The notes under the pieces were generated by a model. The model worked only from the letters and a program-made list of their open reading frames with translations, was not told where the DNA came from and ran no database searches. Below, piece by piece: positions 13,051 to 15,259 of a stretch of 15,259 nt of DNA. Every line of letters begins with the position of its first letter. The first letter of the stretch is position 1. This stretch comes from Microbacteriaceae bacterium (GTDB taxonomy: Bacteria > Actinomycetota > Actinomycetes > Actinomycetales > Microbacteriaceae): assembly GCA_022701925.1 (NCBI GenBank), contig JAKONM010000334.1:1-15259 (forward strand). Direction: 5' to 3'. Both the position numbers and the translations under genes were made by a program.

Positions 13051-13881
13051 ATGACCCTCGCCATCACCGGTTCCACCGGCCTGCTGGGCGGCCGCGTCGC
13101 CCGCCTGCTCGCCCCCGACGTCGACCGCCTGGTCGTCCGCGACGCCGCCCGGGCGCCGCGCATCGACGGCGACCCGGAGGTGCGGGTCGCGTCGTACGGC
13201 GACCTGGACGCCGCGCGCGACGCCTTCACGGGGGTCGACGTCCTGCTGCTCGTGAGCGGGTCCGAGTCGCGGACGCGGCTGGACGAGCACCGGACCGCCG
13301 TGCGCGCGGCCGCGGAGGCCGGGGTTCGGCACGTCGTCTACACCAGCTTCGACGGCGCCGCCGAGGACTCGACCTTCACGCTCGGGCGCGACCACTGGTT
13401 CACCGAGCAGGCGATCCGCGACAGCGGCATGGCCTTCACCCTGCTGCGCGACAGCTTCTACGTTGACTTCTTCCCGCTGTTCGCCGACGAGCACGGCGTC
13501 ATCCGGGGTCCGGCCGGCAGCGGCAGGGTCGCCGCGGTGGCGCGGGACGACGTGGCGGACGTCGCCGCGGTCGTCCTGCGCGACCCGCAGGCCCACGAGG
13601 GGGAGACGTACGTGCTGACGGGCCCGGAGGACCTGTCGTTCGCGGCGGCCGCCGCCCGCATGACCGCGGCGCTCGGCCGCCCCTTCTCCTACGAGGAGGA
13701 GACGGTGGAGCAGGCCTACGAGAGCCGCCGCGCCCTCACCGACCAGCAGTGGCAGCTGGACGCCTGGGTCAGCACCTACACGGCGATCGCCTCCGACCGC
13801 CTGGCGCAGGTGTCCGACGACGTGCCGCGCCTGACCGGCCACCGGGCCCGCACCCTGGAGCAGGCGCTGACCGGCGCCTGA
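13051..13881 (+). CDS. NAD(P)-binding SDR/NmrA-type oxidoreductase, QorB-like
   Basis: 276 residues, atypical short-chain dehydrogenase. The Rossmann motif GSTGLLGG (residues 7-14, GxxGxxG) opens the chain, followed by DLDAARDAFTGVDVLLLVSG (loop and fourth strand) and RHVVYTSFDGA with the Tyr/Ser region. There is no classical YxxxK motif. This matches NmrA and triphenylmethane-reductase/QorB-type quinone reductases, which reduce quinones or sense NADP. FTLLRDSFYVDFFP (about 131-144) is typical of QorB-like proteins. ATG 13051 gives the Rossmann strand immediately; I see no ribosome site and no good -10 at the leaderless spacing, so it may be read with the upstream operon (43-bp gap). The repeat block at 13899 follows the stop. 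Substrate unknown. Confidence 0.85.
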   Translation: MTLAITGSTGLLGGRVARLLAPDVDRLVVRDAARAPRIDGDPEVRVASYGDLDAARDAFTGVDVLLLVSGSESRTRLDEHRTAVRAAAEAGVRHVVYTSFDGAAEDSTFTLGRDHWFTEQAIRDSGMAFTLLRDSFYVDFFPLFADEHGVIRGPAGSGRVAAVARDDVADVAAVVLRDPQAHEGETYVLTGPEDLSFAAAAARMTAALGRPFSYEEETVEQAYESRRALTDQQWQLDAWVSTYTAIASDRLAQVSDDVPRLTGHRARTLEQALTGA

Positions 13882-13898
13882 CCCCGCCGCCGCCCGCC

Positions 13899-13984
13899 GA
13901 GCCCGTCAGCAGGACGGATCGAGCCCGTCGGCAGGACGATCCGGGCCCGTCAGCAGGACGGGACGCCGACAGCAGGACAGGACG
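13899..13984 (+). repeat. 22-bp tandem repeat, three copies plus a degenerate fourth
   Basis: Units at 13899-13920, 13921-13942 and 13943-13964 have exact 22-bp period and share the core CCCGTC[AG]GCAGGACG. A degenerate unit with the same core, GACAGCAGGAC, follows at 13965-13984. The block starts 17 bp past the SDR stop and lies in the gap before the convergent ackA end (14045). Confidence 0.75.
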
Positions 13985-14019
13985 GCCCCGAACGTCCTGC
14001 TGATCGCGTCCTGTCCTGC
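13972..14019. terminator. inverted repeats between the SDR gene and ackA, likely bidirectional terminator
   Basis: GCAGGACAGGACG (13972-13984) is the perfect reverse complement of 14007-14019, a 13-bp stem. A competing pair, CAGCAGGACG (13951-13960) with 13993-14002, is also perfect over 10 bp. Because the tandem repeats supply several copies of one arm, alternative hairpins are possible. Placement between convergent stops suggests termination in both directions; no T-tract is present. Confidence 0.6.
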
Positions 14020-14044
14020 CGTCCGTCTCCCTCCCGCGCGGGAC

Positions 14045-15193
14045 TCAGAGCACGGCGGCGGTCTGCCGCGCGATCTCCAGCTCCTCGTTCGTGGGCACGA
14101 CCAGCACGGCGACGGGGGAGTCGGCGGTCGACACGCGACGCGCCTCCTTCGAGCGCTCGGCGTTCGCCGCCTCGTCCATCCGGATGCCGAGGTGCGCCAG
14201 CGGCTGCATCGTGCGCAGCCGCAGGCCCGCGTCGTTCTCCCCGATCCCGGCGGTGAAGACGACCGCGTCCAGCCCGCCGAGCACCGCCAGGTAGGCGCCC
14301 ACGTACTTCCGCAGGCGGTGCCGCACGACCTCGAGGGCCGGCTCCGCCGCGGCGTCCCCGGTCGCGGCGGCGGCCGCGACGTCGCGCATGTCGCCCGTGC
14401 CGGTCAGCCCCTTCAGCCCGCTCTCCCGGTTCAGCATCCGCTCCAGCTCGTCGAAGCCCAGGCCCGCCTGCCGGTGCAGGTGGAACAGGATCGCGGGGTC
14501 GAGGTCGCCGGAGCGGGTGCCCATCACCAGCCCCTCCAGCGGCGTCAGCCCCATCGACGTCTCGACGGACCGACCGCCCGCGACCGCTCAGGCGGAGGCG
14601 CCGTTGCCCAGGTGCAGCACCACGATGCGCGAGTCCTCCAGCGGGATCCCGAGCAGCTCGGCGGTCGCCCGCGACACGTACTGGTGGGAGGTGCCGTGGA
14701 AGCCGTAGCGCCGCACGCCGTGCCGGGCCGCGATGTCGGCCGGGATCGCGTACGTCGCGGCCGCGTCGGGGATCGTGCGGTGGAACGCGGTGTCGAACAC
14801 GGCGACCTGCGGCACGTCGAGCACCGCCTGCGCCGCCCGGATGCCCTGCAGGTTCGCCGGGTTGTGCAGGGGCGCCAGCGCCGACAGGTCGTCGATCGCC
14901 TGCTCGACCTCCGGGCTGACGACCGTGGCGGCGTCGAAGCGCTGCCCGCCGTGCACCACCCGGTGCCCGCACGCGACGGGGGTGGGGAGTCCCGCGATCT
15001 CGTCCAGCGCCCGCCGCACCGCCGCCTCGTGGTCGGGCACGCCGCCCGGCTCGCCGATGCGCTCCACCGTGCCGGACGCGCGCGCGGCGCCGGTGACGGG
15101 ATCCACGAGCCGATGCTTGAGCGAGGAGGACCCGGCGTTGAGGACGAGGACGGACGCGGCGGGAGCGGGAGCGGGAGCGGGAGCGGAGGGCAT
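14045..15193 (-). pseudogene. ackA: acetate kinase interrupted by one in-frame TGA (pseudogene, recoding or sequence error)
   Basis: Converts acetate and ATP to acetyl phosphate and ADP, reversibly. The frame spans 382 codons, near family length, and reads as AckA on both sides of a TGA at codon 202 (14588-14590). Before it: VLNAGSSSLK (Asn19), GHRVVHGG (Arg78), AVFDTAFHRTIP (Asp134), YGFHGTSH (His166, His170) and VVLHLGNGASA. After it, in the same frame: ETSMGLTPLEGLVMGTRSGD (Arg227), FTAGIGEN and PTNEELEIARQT (metal-site Glu370). No frameshift is needed. In relatives this position is variable (Ser, Ala or Cys). A Met codon at 14554 could restart a C-terminal piece. ATG 15193 follows CAGGGT by 6 nt. 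The N-terminus carries an Ala-Pro repeat. No pta or phosphoketolase gene is visible; it may lie beyond the window edge. Gene identity is certain; functional state is open. Confidence 0.9.
15161..15184. repeat. hexanucleotide microsatellite in the ackA 5' end
   Basis: GGGAGC repeated four times on the plus strand, encoding an Ala-Pro run near the acetate kinase N-terminus before the NAGSSS motif. Slippage would change length by two residues without shifting the frame. Confidence 0.7.
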
Positions 15194-15199
15194 GGGTCG

Positions 15200-15205
15200 A
15201 CCCTG
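15200..15205 (-). promoter_or_regulatory. -10 element of a candidate leaderless promoter for ackA
   Basis: CAGGGT on the minus strand ends 6 nt before ATG 15193. A 10-bp palindrome, GCGGATCCGC (15205-15214), abuts it upstream and could be an operator. The remaining bases to the window end hold nothing else I can recognise. Confidence 0.4.
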
Positions 15206-15259
15206 CGGATCCGCGGGTGCGCGCGGCAGGGGCGAACGTCCCCCGGAGGCGCCCGGGCG

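Noticed and set aside
13899..14019. Repeat cluster considered as a CRISPR array
   Set aside because: Units are directly adjacent at 22 bp with no unique spacers, and no cas genes are present.
14545..14587. Bacterial SECIS element downstream of the ackA TGA
   Set aside because: Only a short stem of about 5 bp with two wobble pairs could be found by eye, which is not enough to call a feature.
1..15259. Serine dehydratase, amidotransferase, arginine deiminase, amidohydrolase and acetate kinase as one nitrogen-release operon
   Set aside because: The genes lie on both strands with separate candidate promoters and terminators; the common theme of ammonia release is not evidence of co-regulation.

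Overview
The window is about 75% GC or higher, densely coded on both strands, with strong G/C third-position codons and many starts that lack a Shine-Dalgarno (SD) sequence. This points to a high-GC actinomycete. The mix of genes (PiT transporter, NYN-LOTUS protein, DUF4190 protein, secreted GH25-like proteins, NERD-membrane protein) fits a Solirubrobacterales/Thermoleophilia-type genome, but lineage cannot be proven from the sequence alone. It looks like chromosomal housekeeping and accessory metabolism. I see no tRNA, rRNA, phage, transposase or CRISPR array, and no gene-free stretch longer than 300 bases.

Layout. Positions 1-741 (minus) hold the N-terminal half of L-serine dehydratase, cut by the window edge. 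Divergent from it run three plus-strand genes: a stand-alone class I glutamine amidotransferase (807-1532), an SGNH-fold/GAF fusion that seems to have lost its hydrolase residues (1647-2924), and arginine deiminase arcA (2967-4211). A NERD nuclease-domain membrane protein (4319-5149) converges on a NYN-LOTUS putative ribonuclease (5237-6208, minus). A perfect 20-bp-stem hairpin with an unusually AT-rich core lies between them. The NYN gene has no ATG/GTG/TTG in a usable position and appears to start at ATC behind a strong SD. A family 2 glycosyltransferase (from 6259) and a DUF4190 membrane protein (7144-7443) follow on the plus strand.

Positions 7465-11456 are all minus strand: an amidohydrolase/deaminase, a tiny acidic protein, and two tandem secreted GH25-lysozyme-like paralogues with Ig-like C-termini. 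From 11543 the plus strand carries a possible 11-codon leader ORF, the phosphate transporter gene (PiT family), a small membrane protein overlapping it by 4 bp, and a QOR-type SDR oxidoreductase. A block of 22-bp tandem repeats plus inverted repeats separates the SDR gene from acetate kinase ackA (14045-15193, minus). The ackA frame is intact over its full length except for one in-frame TGA at codon 202.

Regulation. Around nine genes show a -10-like hexamer (mostly [CT]A...T) ending 6-7 nt before the start codon. This is the geometry of leaderless transcription known from mycobacteria and other actinomycetes. It helps choose several start codons here, notably those of the two GH25-like genes. 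Functionally, serine dehydratase, arginine deiminase and acetate kinase suggest amino-acid catabolism feeding pyruvate/acetate and ATP, but the genes are not one operon. The most notable items are the TGA in ackA, the ATC start of the NYN gene, the leaderless promoter set, the two unusual inter-convergent-gene repeats, and the SGNH-GAF fusion.
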